64,000 bases of DNA from the NCBI RefSeq assembly GCF_015182315.1, contig NZ_PRDL01000001.1, forward strand, positions 868,001-932,000. The letters are read 5' to 3'. Below the pieces are notes generated by a model. It was not told the origin of the DNA. It did not search any database and saw only the letters and a program-made list of their open reading frames with translations. Source of the DNA: Cellvibrio polysaccharolyticus (GTDB lineage Bacteria; Pseudomonadota; Gammaproteobacteria; Pseudomonadales; Cellvibrionaceae). A program made the position numbers and the translations under genes. Shown here piece after piece: positions 15,167 to 24,314 of the stretch; positions within the stretch are counted from its first letter, which is position 1; every line of letters begins with the position of its first letter.

Positions 15167-15709
15167 TCAGTCCTGCAGCAGATCTGCCATGGATTGTTTG
15201 GCCCGCAAACGCATACAGGCGAGCATCGCCTGGGTGATGTATTTGCGCACCATGCGCGAAGAAACGCCCAGCTCGGCGGCTACTTCGTTGTCGGTCATCT
15301 GGCAGGCTTCGGCGAGCAAAAAGGCGCGGGCGGCTTTGGGTGGTAAGTCCAGCAGCATATTGCCCACTTCATGCAGTGCTTCGAGAATCGCGGCCTGATG
15401 TTCGGCGGACGGGTAAAATTCTTCGGGGCGGGCCGCCAGGGTTTCCAGCCAGGCCTTTTCTATCTCGCGCCGGTGCCACAGGTTAATGCACATACCCTGC
15501 GCCATGCTGCGTAAGTAAGCGCGTGCTTCGCCTTCGCTGCCAAAGCCGCGGGGCGCCGGTTTTAAAATCAGTCGGAGAAATACATCGTGTGCCATGTCGG
15601 CGGCATCAGTGGCATCGCCCAGCCGGTTCCAAAGCCATTTTTTCAACCAGGGGTGATGATCGGAATACAGGTGTTCAATGGCAGGTGACGGATATTCGGT
15701 AATGCTCAC
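15167..15709 (-). CDS. ECF sigma factor, FecI-like
   Basis: A 180-residue sigma-70 family protein. Region 2 is HHPWLKKWLWNRLGDATDAADMAHDVFLRL...RAYLRSMAQGMCINLWHRREIEKAWL and region 4 is LLDLPPKAARAFLLAEACQMTDNEVAAELGVSSRMVRKYI. It would direct transcription of the receptor operon in response to the siderophore signal relayed by FecR. A Fur-box-like sequence lies directly upstream, so expression is probably iron-repressed. Confidence 0.92.
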   Translation of the reverse strand: MSITEYPSPAIEHLYSDHHPWLKKWLWNRLGDATDAADMAHDVFLRLILKPAPRGFGSEGEARAYLRSMAQGMCINLWHRREIEKAWLETLAARPEEFYPSAEHQAAILEALHEVGNMLLDLPPKAARAFLLAEACQMTDNEVAAELGVSSRMVRKYITQAMLACMRLRAKQSMADLLQD

Positions 15710-15740
15710 AATCTCGCCAACTCCTCGCCATGTTAATAGA

Positions 15741-15765
15741 GGTAATGATAATGAAATTCATTATT
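15741..15765. promoter_or_regulatory. Fur box upstream of the FecI-like gene
   Basis: GGTAATGATAAT (15741-15752) matches the first 12 bases of the classical Fur consensus at 11 positions, and TTCATTATT follows three bases later as an inverted half. It lies 32 bases before the sigma gene start on the minus strand, where Fur-Fe would block transcription. Confidence 0.65.
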
Positions 15766-15879
15766 GATCTCGCGGTTGGCGATTATACGGGGGCGAAAAG
15801 CGGTTTAGCAACCGGGCGGGCAGGGTGCAGCCGGGAGAGGCGTCAAATTTTTAGCAGAATAAAAAGCAGGCTGGAGGTA

Positions 15880-16479
15880 TCAGGCTTTGGGGTCGGTATG
15901 CAGGGTTTTCATGGCATTGCTCCAATCGCCTTTAACGGCGTAGGGCAGTACATCAATCGAGCGGTCGATGGCATCGTCAATCAGTGATTGTTCGCTGGAC
16001 GGTGCACGCTTGAGCACAAAGTTGGCAACCTGAGCGGCATTGCCGGGGTGGCCGATGCCAATCCGCAGGCGGGCAAAATCGCGATTGTTACCCAGCGCAG
16101 CAATAATATCCCGCAGGCCGTTATGGCCACCGTGTCCGCCACTGTGTTTCAGGCGAGCAATACCGGGAGCAAGGTCGAGTTCATCATGAACGACCAGAAT
16201 AGCGTCAGGGGGAATTTTAAAGAAAGTCGCTAGCGCGCCAACAGCCTGGCCACTGCGATTCATAAAGGTGGTGGGGATCAGCAAGCGCAGGTCGCGCCCT
16301 TGATAAGTGGTGCGGGCCGTAAGGCCAAAAAAGCGGTTTTCCTGAACAAGGCTGGCGCCCGTTTGGCGCGCCAGCTCTGTTACCAGATCAGCACCGGCAT
16401 TGTGACGGGTTCTTTCATAATCGCTGCCCGGGTTGCCCAGGCCAACAATTAACTGCAAAGGAATGTCCGTAAATGCCAT
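15880..16479 (-). CDS. pth: Peptidyl-tRNA hydrolase
   Basis: A 199-residue protein of usual length. LIVGLGNPGSDYERTRHNAG (10-29) carries the conserved Asn and the catalytic His of TRHNAG; FMNRSGQAV and VVHDELDLAPG...GGHGGHNGLRDI are the remaining family signatures. The enzyme frees peptides from tRNAs that drop off the ribosome. It follows rplY by 35 bases in the same direction, as is usual. Confidence 0.97.
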   Translation of the reverse strand: MAFTDIPLQLIVGLGNPGSDYERTRHNAGADLVTELARQTGASLVQENRFFGLTARTTYQGRDLRLLIPTTFMNRSGQAVGALATFFKIPPDAILVVHDELDLAPGIARLKHSGGHGGHNGLRDIIAALGNNRDFARLRIGIGHPGNAAQVANFVLKRAPSSEQSLIDDAIDRSIDVLPYAVKGDWSNAMKTLHTDPKA

Positions 16480-16514
16480 AACTCAGTGCCGATCCGGTCA
16501 GAAGCAAAAAGTAA

Positions 16515-17126
16515 TTAAGCTTCTTCGCCTTCGGTGTCACCACCTTTAGGCTTCTGGATAGTTGCAATCGCCAGGTCGTGATCAGCACCGTGAGACAGAG
16601 CAACGGAAGTAACGCCTTTTGGCAGCTTCAGGTCGGAAATGTGTACGATTTGACCAACTTCAACTTCAGCCAGGTCAACTTCGATGAATTCCGGCAAATC
16701 AGCTGGCAAGCAGAGGATTTCCAGTTGGGTCAGGTTATGAATCACTTTACCGCCTTGTTGCTTGACGCCTTTGGACGTAGCTTCGTTCACAAAGTGTAAA
16801 GGAACATTGGTGTGCAGCTTGGTTGATTTGGAAACACGCAGGAAGTCAGCGTGCAGAACCAACGGCTTGGCCGGGTGACGTTGCAGATCTTTCAGGATCA
16901 CATTCTGGCTTTTGCCATCAACCACCAGGTTGATAATGTGAGAGAAAAACGCTTCGTTTTCCAGTTGCTTGAGCAGGTCTTTATGAGCAATGCTCACAGA
17001 TACCGGATCAGCTTCACCGCCGTAAATTACAGCAGGAACCAGACCTTGTTCACGACGCAGGCGGCGGCTCGCACCTTTCCCCAGATCGTTACGGGCAGCA
17101 GCATTCAATACAAAATCTTCAGACAT
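16515..17126 (-). CDS. rplY: 50S ribosomal protein L25/general stress protein Ctc
   Basis: About 203 residues, the two-domain (CTC) form: N-terminal 5S-rRNA-binding L25 domain (FVLNAAARNDLGKGASRRLRR...VPAVIYGG) and C-terminal TL5-like beta domain (HVPLHFVNE...LEILCLPADLPEFIEVDL). The frame is open 27 codons further upstream, but GAGGAAG precedes the ATG at 17126 by the right distance and MSEDFVLNA is the family start. The acidic C-terminal tail is also usual. It lies between prs and pth. Confidence 0.96.
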   Translation of the reverse strand: MSEDFVLNAAARNDLGKGASRRLRREQGLVPAVIYGGEADPVSVSIAHKDLLKQLENEAFFSHIINLVVDGKSQNVILKDLQRHPAKPLVLHADFLRVSKSTKLHTNVPLHFVNEATSKGVKQQGGKVIHNLTQLEILCLPADLPEFIEVDLAEVEVGQIVHISDLKLPKGVTSVALSHGADHDLAIATIQKPKGGDTEGEEA

Positions 17127-17180
17127 GATGTCTTCCTCAATAACCCACAAGGATCCGCGACCAGAATCGTTTGTGGTAAT

Positions 17181-17200
17181 AAAAAAACCGCTGAGCGCGG
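17181..17200 (-). terminator. Weak hairpin with T-tract after prs
   Basis: On the minus strand CCGC-GCTCA-GCGG is followed by seven T. The stem is only 4-5 bp, so it may attenuate rather than stop transcription into rplY. Confidence 0.35.
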
Positions 17201-17248
17201 CAGTCAAACCCGGTGCGATGTGTCGTTACTTATTCGTAGCGAAACATC

Positions 17249-18193
17249 CTAGTAGCGGAACATCGCACTCAGGGATTCTTCATTACTCAGACGACGAATC
17301 GCTTCGGCCAGCATTTTCGACAAGGTTAATTGACGAATGCGCGAGCAATCAGCAGTAATCTGGGTAAGCGGGATAGAGTCGGTAATAACCAGTTCGTCGA
17401 GTACCGAATTATCCAGGTTTTGAATTGCACGGCCCGACAAAACCGGGTGCGTACAATAGGCCACCACTTTTTTGGCGCCGTGTTCTTTCAAGGCTTTGGC
17501 AGCGTTGCACAAGGTGCCGGCGGTATCGACCATGTCGTCTACCAGCAGGCAAGTGCGGTTGTTAACGTCACCAATAATATTCATCACTTCGGCAATGCCC
17601 GCCTGCGGACGACGTTTGTCGATAATCGCAAGGTCAATGCCCAATTGTTTGGCTACCGCGCGCGCGCGAACCACGCCGCCGATGTCCGGAGAAACAACAA
17701 TCAAATCTTCAAATTTTTGTTTCTCAATGTCTTCCAGCAATACCGGTGAACCGTAAACGTTATCTACCGGTACATCAAAGAAGCCCTGAATTTGTTCTGC
17801 GTGCAGATCTACCGTCAGCATGCGGTCAATACCTACGCCAACCATCATGTCGGCAACCACTTTTGCGGTAATAGGTACACGTGCTGAACGTACACGACGA
17901 TCCTGACGGGCATAACCGAAGTAAGGTACAACGGCAGTAATACGACCGGCGGAGGCGCGACGCAAGGCGTCGACCATGACGATCAGTTCCATCAGGTTGT
18001 CATTGGTTGGTGCGCAGGTAGGTTGTACAACAAACACATCGCGACCGCGAACGTTATCGTGCAACTCTACGGCAATTTCGCCATCGGAAAATTGTGAAAC
18101 CGATGCCTGTCCCAATTGGATGCCCAGATTGGAAACGATTTTTTTTGCAAGCTCGGGATTGGCGTTGCCGGTAAAGACCATCAAGTCAGTCAC
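17249..18193 (-). CDS. prs: Ribose-phosphate pyrophosphokinase
   Basis: A 314-residue protein of standard length. The ATP-binding YFGYARQDRR, the metal/ribose site and the PRPP loop DDMVDTAGT are all present, as is the N-terminal FTGNANPELA. It makes PRPP from ribose 5-phosphate and ATP for nucleotide, His and Trp synthesis. It sits between tRNA-Gln and rplY, as in many gammaproteobacteria. Confidence 0.98.
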   Translation of the reverse strand: MTDLMVFTGNANPELAKKIVSNLGIQLGQASVSQFSDGEIAVELHDNVRGRDVFVVQPTCAPTNDNLMELIVMVDALRRASAGRITAVVPYFGYARQDRRVRSARVPITAKVVADMMVGVGIDRMLTVDLHAEQIQGFFDVPVDNVYGSPVLLEDIEKQKFEDLIVVSPDIGGVVRARAVAKQLGIDLAIIDKRRPQAGIAEVMNIIGDVNNRTCLLVDDMVDTAGTLCNAAKALKEHGAKKVVAYCTHPVLSGRAIQNLDNSVLDELVITDSIPLTQITADCSRIRQLTLSKMLAEAIRRLSNEESLSAMFRY

Positions 18194-18350
18194 GTCGAAT
18201 ACCTTTGAATATGTCGGTTGCCGATTTGTTTAATGCACTAACGTGAATAAGTGTTTATACCCTATGTTTTTCGCGTAAAAGCGAACAGCATAAGCACAAT
18301 GAACTCTGGGGGAGGGATTATATGCAATTTTCCAAAACATGTTTGGAAAA

Positions 18351-18425
18351 TGGCAGGGGCGGAAGGACTCGAACCTACGCATGGCGGGATCAAAACCCGC
18401 TGCCTTACCACTTGGCTACGCCCCT
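18351..18425 (-). tRNA. tRNA-Gln (UUG)
   Basis: On the minus strand the 7-bp acceptor AGGGGCG pairs with CGCCCCT, followed by the discriminator G and an encoded CCA. The anticodon arm reads GCGGG-TTTTGAT-CCCGC with anticodon TTG, and the T-arm contains GGTTCGAGTCC. Length is 75 with CCA. It lies between ispE and prs, a common location for this tRNA. Confidence 0.95.
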
Positions 18426-18446
18426 GGAGAGATGTCTATTGTAACG

Positions 18447-19286
18447 CTACTGAAGCAATTCAGAAAGCTTTGATTGATTAATACCTTTGGCGATAAAACC
18501 GGGTAAATCTTTCGGCGCTTTCATCAGCACTTGTGTTGCTTCTTCTCTCGAAGAGAGGACAGAAAAAACACTTGCACCCGTTCCAGTCATTCTTGAATTG
18601 CCGGCAGTTTGCTCAAGCCAGTTGAGCGCTTTATCCACCAGAGGATAAAGTTTTCTTACCAGTTGCTGGCAGCTATTTTCGCCACCGTGCTCAAGAAAGG
18701 CCGCCACTTTAATTCGAGGCGCGTCCCTTGTCAAACTTTTATTTGAAAATATTTCAGCTGTGGAAACCTGGCAATCCGGATTGATCACAACGAACCATTT
18801 TTCAGGCAATTCAATAGCTTGAAGTTGTTCACCAATTCCTTCGGCCCAGGCGCTTCTGGCGCCAATAAAAACGGGCACGTCGGCCCCGAGGGTAACGCCG
18901 AGTTGCAGCAGCTGTGAACGATCGAGTTGGCATTGCCACAAATAATTGAGTGCAACCAGGGTCGTTGCTGCGTTGCTACTGCCGCCACCCAAACCGCCGC
19001 CCATGGGTAAGCGTTTGGTTAATTCGATATCAATTCCCGCCGCCGTGCGTGCGTGGGGTTGCAGCAAACGGGCGGCGCGCACAATTAAATTTTCTGCATC
19101 GGGCACACCGGGAAGAGACGGCGTTAATTGAATACGATCATCGTTACGCGGTGTAAAACGCAGCTGGTCGCCGTAATCGAGTAATTGAAAAACCGTTTGC
19201 AGTTCGTGATAACCGTCGGGGCGACGGCCATTGATGTGCAGAAATAAATTCAGTTTGGCGGGCGATAGCAAATCGAGTGCAGGCAT
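18447..19286 (-). CDS. ispE: 4-diphosphocytidyl-2-C-methyl-D-erythritol kinase
   Basis: A 279-residue GHMP kinase. SPAKLNLFLHINGRRPDGYHEL (8-29) is the substrate-binding start and LPMGGGLGGGSSNAATTL the ATP loop; GTGASVF near the C-terminus is the third GHMP motif. It phosphorylates CDP-methylerythritol in the MEP isoprenoid pathway. It lies 3 bases after lolB. Confidence 0.97.
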   Translation of the reverse strand: MPALDLLSPAKLNLFLHINGRRPDGYHELQTVFQLLDYGDQLRFTPRNDDRIQLTPSLPGVPDAENLIVRAARLLQPHARTAAGIDIELTKRLPMGGGLGGGSSNAATTLVALNYLWQCQLDRSQLLQLGVTLGADVPVFIGARSAWAEGIGEQLQAIELPEKWFVVINPDCQVSTAEIFSNKSLTRDAPRIKVAAFLEHGGENSCQQLVRKLYPLVDKALNWLEQTAGNSRMTGTGASVFSVLSSREEATQVLMKAPKDLPGFIAKGINQSKLSELLQ

Positions 19287-19289
19287 GGA

Positions 19290-19931
19290 TCAGTTTCTTT
19301 CTCCGAGTTGCCAGTCGCGAATAACCAGTGTCAGCCGGATATCGCCCCAGCTGGCAATAACGCGCCCGGGCAGTGCCACCGCGCCATTCTGATCGGGCCG
19401 GATGACTGCGCGGTAGTTGCTGTATTGAATTATCCAGCCGGCTTGCTCGAGCTCCACCAGCTGGCGTTGCTCATCCCGTTGCAGGCGGGAAACCGGCTCG
19501 TCGGGGGCTGGCAGTGCGCGCACCCACCAGGCAAGCTGCGCTACCGGGATGGTCCAGCCGGTGTTGGCCAGAATCAGTTCTTCGGCGCTGTTGGCGATTT
19601 GCGGTTCAAAGCCGGCTTGCAGCAAGGTGACCTCGCCATCGCGGCCTTTGATGGAAAAGCGGTTGGAACCCATCGGGCCGCTCAAATCAATATCGTATTC
19701 CTGAAAGCGCTGCTGCCAGTTCATGCTGGCACTGCCGTTGTCGCCGGGGATGCGAATGCCCAGTTTGCCGGTGAGTTGCCAGTGCTGAAGGTCAGCCAGC
19801 TCGTCATAGCGTTCCTGCCAGTTCTGGTCGGGCAGTGGCGCGCCCTGGTGGGCACAGCCGCTCAATAATAGCAGGCCGCAAAGCAGTATCAGCGGGCGGA
19901 AGCGGGCGGCGATAAAGCGCTGAAGCATCAT
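19290..19931 (-). CDS. lolB: Outer-membrane lipoprotein receptor LolB
   Basis: A 213-residue lipoprotein: signal LILLCGLLLLSGCAHQG with lipobox Cys at about 26. WQLTGKLGIRIPGDNGSASMNWQQ and the GPMG...VTLLQ region match LolB, which inserts lipoproteins into the outer membrane's inner leaflet. The start overlaps the stop of the upstream TPR gene by 4 bases (ATGA). Confidence 0.94.
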   Translation of the reverse strand: MMLQRFIAARFRPLILLCGLLLLSGCAHQGAPLPDQNWQERYDELADLQHWQLTGKLGIRIPGDNGSASMNWQQRFQEYDIDLSGPMGSNRFSIKGRDGEVTLLQAGFEPQIANSAEELILANTGWTIPVAQLAWWVRALPAPDEPVSRLQRDEQRQLVELEQAGWIIQYSNYRAVIRPDQNGAVALPGRVIASWGDIRLTLVIRDWQLGERN

Positions 19932-21715
19932 GGCGCGGGCACCTGCAGGCGTTCCATGGTGCGGCGAATAATGTCGCTGTCGGGTGAGGTTTCAAGGCCG
20001 CGAAGCCACACGGTTCTGGCTTGCTCCTGCTCGTTGATCACCCAGAGTACTTCGCCCAGGTGCGCGGCAATTTCGTCGTCAGGATAAAGGTTAAATGCCC
20101 GGCGCAAATAAATCAGTGCTTCGGAATAGTTGCCGGTGCGAAAGTGCAGCCAGCCGAGGCTGTCGATGATGGCCGGGTCTTCGGGGCGCAGCGAATAAGC
20201 GCGGAAGATCAGCTCCCGGGCTTCGTCCAGCCGCTCATTGCGGTCCGCCAGAATGTAGCCAAAGGCATTCAGCGCCGAGGCGTGTTGCGGATCTTTTTCA
20301 ATCACGCTGCGCAAATCCTGCTCGGCCTGCTCGCTCTGCCCCATTTGGTCAAACAGCATCGCGCGGGCGAATAACAGGTGGGTATTGTCCGGTGATTGCG
20401 ACAGGGCGCGGTCAAGTATCCGGCTGGCGGTGGCCAGCTGGTTATGGTTAATCAGAGCGCGGGCGTAGAGGAGTTGCAGGTTGTCGGCTTCATCGGGTGT
20501 GGCTTTGATCAGCCGATCAATGTGCTCCGAGGCACTGAGCAGATCGCCCTGGCGAATCAGGATGTTCATCAGGCTGGCGGTGGCCGGAATAAAGTCCTTG
20601 CCGCGTTCCACCTGCAAATAATGCAGCAGCGCCTGGGTTTCGTCCTGGCGGGTTTCAGCGATTTGCGCCAGATAATAGTGCGCGGTAGACAAGTGCTGGT
20701 TGTTGTCCAGCAGCTGTTCAAAGGCGGCTACGGCCACGTCCATATCGCGCCTTTCCAGCGCAATCAGCGCCAGCGAGAGCCGGAAATCACCATCCTGTGG
20801 TGACTGTTCGGAGAGAATACGGAATTGTTCCTGGGCGGCTTCAAGGTCGTTGTGCGCCAAAATGCGGGCGTACTGCACCCGCAGGCGAATGCTGTCGGGG
20901 TTGGTTTCGAGTATTTCAGTCAGCCGCGCCAGGGCTTCGTCATCGCGTTTGAGCTGGTGCAGCAGGGTGGCTTCCAGTAGCGATGCCGGTACGCTCTCCG
21001 GGGTCAGTTTGCGTGCGAGTACCGCTTGTTTCAGGGCGCCTTCAAAATTGTTGCTCATTTGCAGCAGCAGGCCGCTACCAATCAGTAATTGTTCATCTTC
21101 CGGGTATTGTTTGAGCTGTTCTATATAGAGACCGAGCAGGTTTTCCCGGTCGGCGGGGGTCAAATCGGCGGCGTTGGCGGCAATGGATTGAAACAGGGTT
21201 TCCTTGCCTTTTTCCTGCAAGCGGCGCGACATTTCAAAGGCTTCGGTGGCGCGTCCTGCCTGCATCAAGGCCATGGCCGCATTGGCGAGGGCTTCATCGC
21301 TCTCGGGGCTTAACTCGACCCACAAGAGAGCGGTTTCGCCCGCCAGCTGGTTGGCATTCATATAGCGGGCAATCAGCGTAGCGCGCTCGGCAACCTGCGG
21401 GTCGCGGGTAATTAGCGCCTGCTGGGCATAATTATTCAGGGTGATATCGTATTGCTGGCGGCTGCCGGCAATCTCGGCGGCCAGCAATGAATACAGCGTA
21501 TCCCGGGTAAAGGCACGGCTTTTAACCGTTTCGGCCGGTTTTTCTGCGTCTGCCGCCACGGGTGCTGGCGAGGTGTCAGGCGTATCGGTGGGTAGAGGCT
21601 CGGCCAGTTCTACCGGGATCACCGGTCTGTCGGGTTGCGGTGAATGATGGCTGCAACCGGCAACAAGCCAGCAGCCAAGAAGCGCCATAAGAAGACCGGA
21701 GTAACCTGATTTCAT
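19928..21715 (-). CDS. TPR-repeat lipoprotein
   Basis: About 595 residues. From the ATG at 21715 the protein starts MKSGYSGLLMALLGCWLVAGCSHH, a lipoprotein signal with lipobox Cys near 21; the frame extends 33 codons further upstream but those residues have no signal character. The rest is a run of tetratricopeptide repeats (for example ALNAFGYILADRNERLDEAREL and PAIIDSLGWLHFRTGNYSEALIYLRRA), with a low-complexity Pro/Ala/Glu linker after the lipid anchor. A TPR lipoprotein in this place, upstream of lolB, is common in Pseudomonas-like genomes. Function is probably as an envelope scaffold; nothing more can be said. Confidence 0.88.
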   Translation of the reverse strand: MKSGYSGLLMALLGCWLVAGCSHHSPQPDRPVIPVELAEPLPTDTPDTSPAPVAADAEKPAETVKSRAFTRDTLYSLLAAEIAGSRQQYDITLNNYAQQALITRDPQVAERATLIARYMNANQLAGETALLWVELSPESDEALANAAMALMQAGRATEAFEMSRRLQEKGKETLFQSIAANAADLTPADRENLLGLYIEQLKQYPEDEQLLIGSGLLLQMSNNFEGALKQAVLARKLTPESVPASLLEATLLHQLKRDDEALARLTEILETNPDSIRLRVQYARILAHNDLEAAQEQFRILSEQSPQDGDFRLSLALIALERRDMDVAVAAFEQLLDNNQHLSTAHYYLAQIAETRQDETQALLHYLQVERGKDFIPATASLMNILIRQGDLLSASEHIDRLIKATPDEADNLQLLYARALINHNQLATASRILDRALSQSPDNTHLLFARAMLFDQMGQSEQAEQDLRSVIEKDPQHASALNAFGYILADRNERLDEARELIFRAYSLRPEDPAIIDSLGWLHFRTGNYSEALIYLRRAFNLYPDDEIAAHLGEVLWVINEQEQARTVWLRGLETSPDSDIIRRTMERLQVPAP

Positions 21716-21947
21716 GCGTGTTCGGGGCTCGTTCGGAAAAGCATGGTTGGGAGTGGCTGATGTTTCCTGTCCGACAGGATGAAATAAGAGCCAACTCTGG
21801 CAGCTGAACATCATATGTCAGACTGATGGTTCAGCTCCAGCCTTAAGCGTGATAACGTGCCAGGCTGCTCGTTATGTGTAAAGCACTTGTCACAGCGCTT
21901 GCATCGCCCGACAATACCGCCCTTTCAGGATACCTGCCCACCTGGCC

Positions 21948-23222
21948 ATGACGTTACTCGCTTTTGGAATCAACCACACCACAGCCCCTCTCGCCCTGCG
22001 TGAGCGGGTGGCGTTCGCGCCGGAATCGGTTGAAAGTGCGTTACACCAGGCGCAAATCCGGGCCGGATTGTACGAAGTCACCATTCTTTCTACCTGTAAT
22101 CGCACCGAAATTTATGCCAGTACCGACAGCGATGTAGAAAATTTGATCACCTGGCTGGTTGAGCATACGTCTATCAGCACCCAGGATCTGGCGCGTTGCT
22201 ACTATTGCTACCGCGATGAAGAAGCGGTGCGGCATATGATGAAAGTGGCGGGCGGGCTGGATTCACTGGTATTGGGCGAGCCGCAAATTCTCGGGCAAAT
22301 GAAATCTGCCTATGCGGTAGCACGATCGGCCGGCACCCTGGGTTCATCCTTGCACCATGCCTTTCAGCAGGTGTTCAATATTGCCAAACGGGTACGCAGT
22401 GAAACTGCGATTGGCGAAAACCCGGTTTCGGTGGCCTATGCTGCCGTGACGCTGGCGCAACAAATTTTCTCCAACCTGAAACAGGACACCGCGCTGCTGA
22501 TTGGCGCTGGCGAAACCATTGAACTGGTTGCCCGCCACCTGGCGGAGCAGGGCATTCGCCGCATGATTGTTGCCAACCGAACGCTGGATCGCGCCAAGCG
22601 CCTGGCAGAAGAATTTGCCGCAGAAGCAATTCTGCTGGCCGATATTCCCGACTACCTGCCCAATGCCGATATTGTTATTTCATCCACCGCCAGCCAACTA
22701 CCTATTTTAGGCAAAGGTGCGGTGGAATCTGCGTTGAAAAAACGCAAGCACAAACCCATGTTTATGCTCGACATCGCGGTGCCGCGTGATATCGAAGAGC
22801 AAGTGGGTGAGCTGGCCGACGTGTATTTATACACCGTAGATGACTTGCACGCGGTGATTGATGAAAACAAAAAAACACGTTTGGCCGCGGCGGACAAAGC
22901 CGAAATTATTATTGATGAAGGTGTTGAAAGTTTTCGCCGTCAGGTGCGCGAGCTGGATGCGGTTTCCACCATCAAGGCCTATCGTGGGCAAATGGAAGAA
23001 CTGCGCGATAACGAAGTGCAAAAAGCACTGCGCATTTTGCAGGCGGGCGGCGACCCGGCACAAGTGCTGCAACAGCTGGGGCGCAACCTCACCAATAAAA
23101 TAATTCACACCCCGACCACCGTAATGAAAGATGCCAGTGCGAATGGCCGTAATGATGTGATTCGCGCTGCGCAGGAACTGTTTGATTTGTCTCACCACGA
23201 TAGCGATAAAAGCGAGCCTTAA
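21948..23222 (+). CDS. hemA: Glutamyl-tRNA reductase
   Basis: A 424-residue protein. GINHTTAPLALRERVAF (7-23), the catalytic Cys in LSTCNRTEIYA (near 50) and the NADPH-binding LIGAGETIELVARHL are present. It reduces glutamyl-tRNA to glutamate semialdehyde, the first step of haem synthesis. The stop and the prfA start share one base (TAATG), so translation is coupled. Transcribed divergently from the TPR lipoprotein gene. Confidence 0.98.
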   Translation: MTLLAFGINHTTAPLALRERVAFAPESVESALHQAQIRAGLYEVTILSTCNRTEIYASTDSDVENLITWLVEHTSISTQDLARCYYCYRDEEAVRHMMKVAGGLDSLVLGEPQILGQMKSAYAVARSAGTLGSSLHHAFQQVFNIAKRVRSETAIGENPVSVAYAAVTLAQQIFSNLKQDTALLIGAGETIELVARHLAEQGIRRMIVANRTLDRAKRLAEEFAAEAILLADIPDYLPNADIVISSTASQLPILGKGAVESALKKRKHKPMFMLDIAVPRDIEEQVGELADVYLYTVDDLHAVIDENKKTRLAAADKAEIIIDEGVESFRRQVRELDAVSTIKAYRGQMEELRDNEVQKALRILQAGGDPAQVLQQLGRNLTNKIIHTPTTVMKDASANGRNDVIRAAQELFDLSHHDSDKSEP

Positions 23223-24304
23223 TGAAAGCATCGATTTTGGAAAAACTGGATCGCCTGAGCGAGCGCTACGAAGAAGTTAGCGCCTTGTTGGCCGAAGCCG
23301 ATACCATCAGCAACCAAAATAAATTTCGCGAATTGTCGAAAGAGTACGCCGAGCTTGAACCGGTGGTACAAGGCTACCAGGTTTATCAAAAACTGCTCGC
23401 CGATATCGCCGAAGCACGTCAGCTGCTGGCGGAAGGTGATGACGACATGAAAGCCATGGCTGAAGAAGAGCTGGCTGATTGCGAATCCCGTCTGGAACCG
23501 ACCGAGCTGGAATTACAGCGTCTGTTGTTGCCGAAAGATCCCAACGACGATAAAAACTGCTACCTCGAAATCCGCGCCGGCACCGGTGGCGATGAAGCGG
23601 CAATTTTTTCTGGCGATTTATTCCGCATGTATTCCAAATACGCCGAGCAACAGCGCTGGCGTATTGAAGTGCTTAGCCAGAGTGAAGGCGAGCACGGCGG
23701 TTACAAGGAAATTATTACCCTGGTGACCGGCGCCGGTGTTTACGCCAAATTGAAATTTGAATCCGGTGCGCACCGCGTGCAGCGGGTTCCGGAAACTGAA
23801 TCCCAGGGGCGTATTCATACCTCGGCCTGTACCGTGGCGGTAATGCCCGAAGCCGATGAGCTGGAAGAAGTGAATATCAATAAAGCCGATTTGCGTATTG
23901 ATACCTTTCGTTCTTCCGGTGCCGGTGGTCAGCACGTTAACAAAACCGACTCGGCCATTCGTCTTACCCACTTGCCTACCGGTATTGTGGTGGAGTGTCA
24001 GGATGAGCGTTCGCAGCATAAAAACCGCGCTCGCGCCATGTCGCTGCTGGCGACCAAATTAAAAACCATGCAGGAAGATGCCGCCCACAAAAGTTTGTCG
24101 GAAGAGCGCCGCAATCTGGTTGGCTCCGGTGATCGCTCCGAGCGTATTCGCACCTACAATTATCCGCAAGGTCGGGTGACAGACCATCGCATCAACCTGA
24201 CGTTATATTCGCTGGACAGCGTTATGGAAGGCGATCTCAATGGTGTTATTCAGCCGTTGACCAACGAATATCAGGCCGATCAGCTGGCAGCGCTGGCGGA
24301 TTAA
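23222..24304 (+). CDS. prfA: Peptide chain release factor 1
   Basis: A 360-residue class I release factor. The GGQ loop is in RSSGAGGQHVNKTDSAIRLTH (near 225-245) and the UAA/UAG-reading loop is near PETESQGRIHTS. The GGQ Gln is methylated by PrmC, encoded just downstream. Confidence 0.98.
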   Translation: MKASILEKLDRLSERYEEVSALLAEADTISNQNKFRELSKEYAELEPVVQGYQVYQKLLADIAEARQLLAEGDDDMKAMAEEELADCESRLEPTELELQRLLLPKDPNDDKNCYLEIRAGTGGDEAAIFSGDLFRMYSKYAEQQRWRIEVLSQSEGEHGGYKEIITLVTGAGVYAKLKFESGAHRVQRVPETESQGRIHTSACTVAVMPEADELEEVNINKADLRIDTFRSSGAGGQHVNKTDSAIRLTHLPTGIVVECQDERSQHKNRARAMSLLATKLKTMQEDAAHKSLSEERRNLVGSGDRSERIRTYNYPQGRVTDHRINLTLYSLDSVMEGDLNGVIQPLTNEYQADQLAALAD

Positions 24305-24314
24305 TGGCCCGGCT

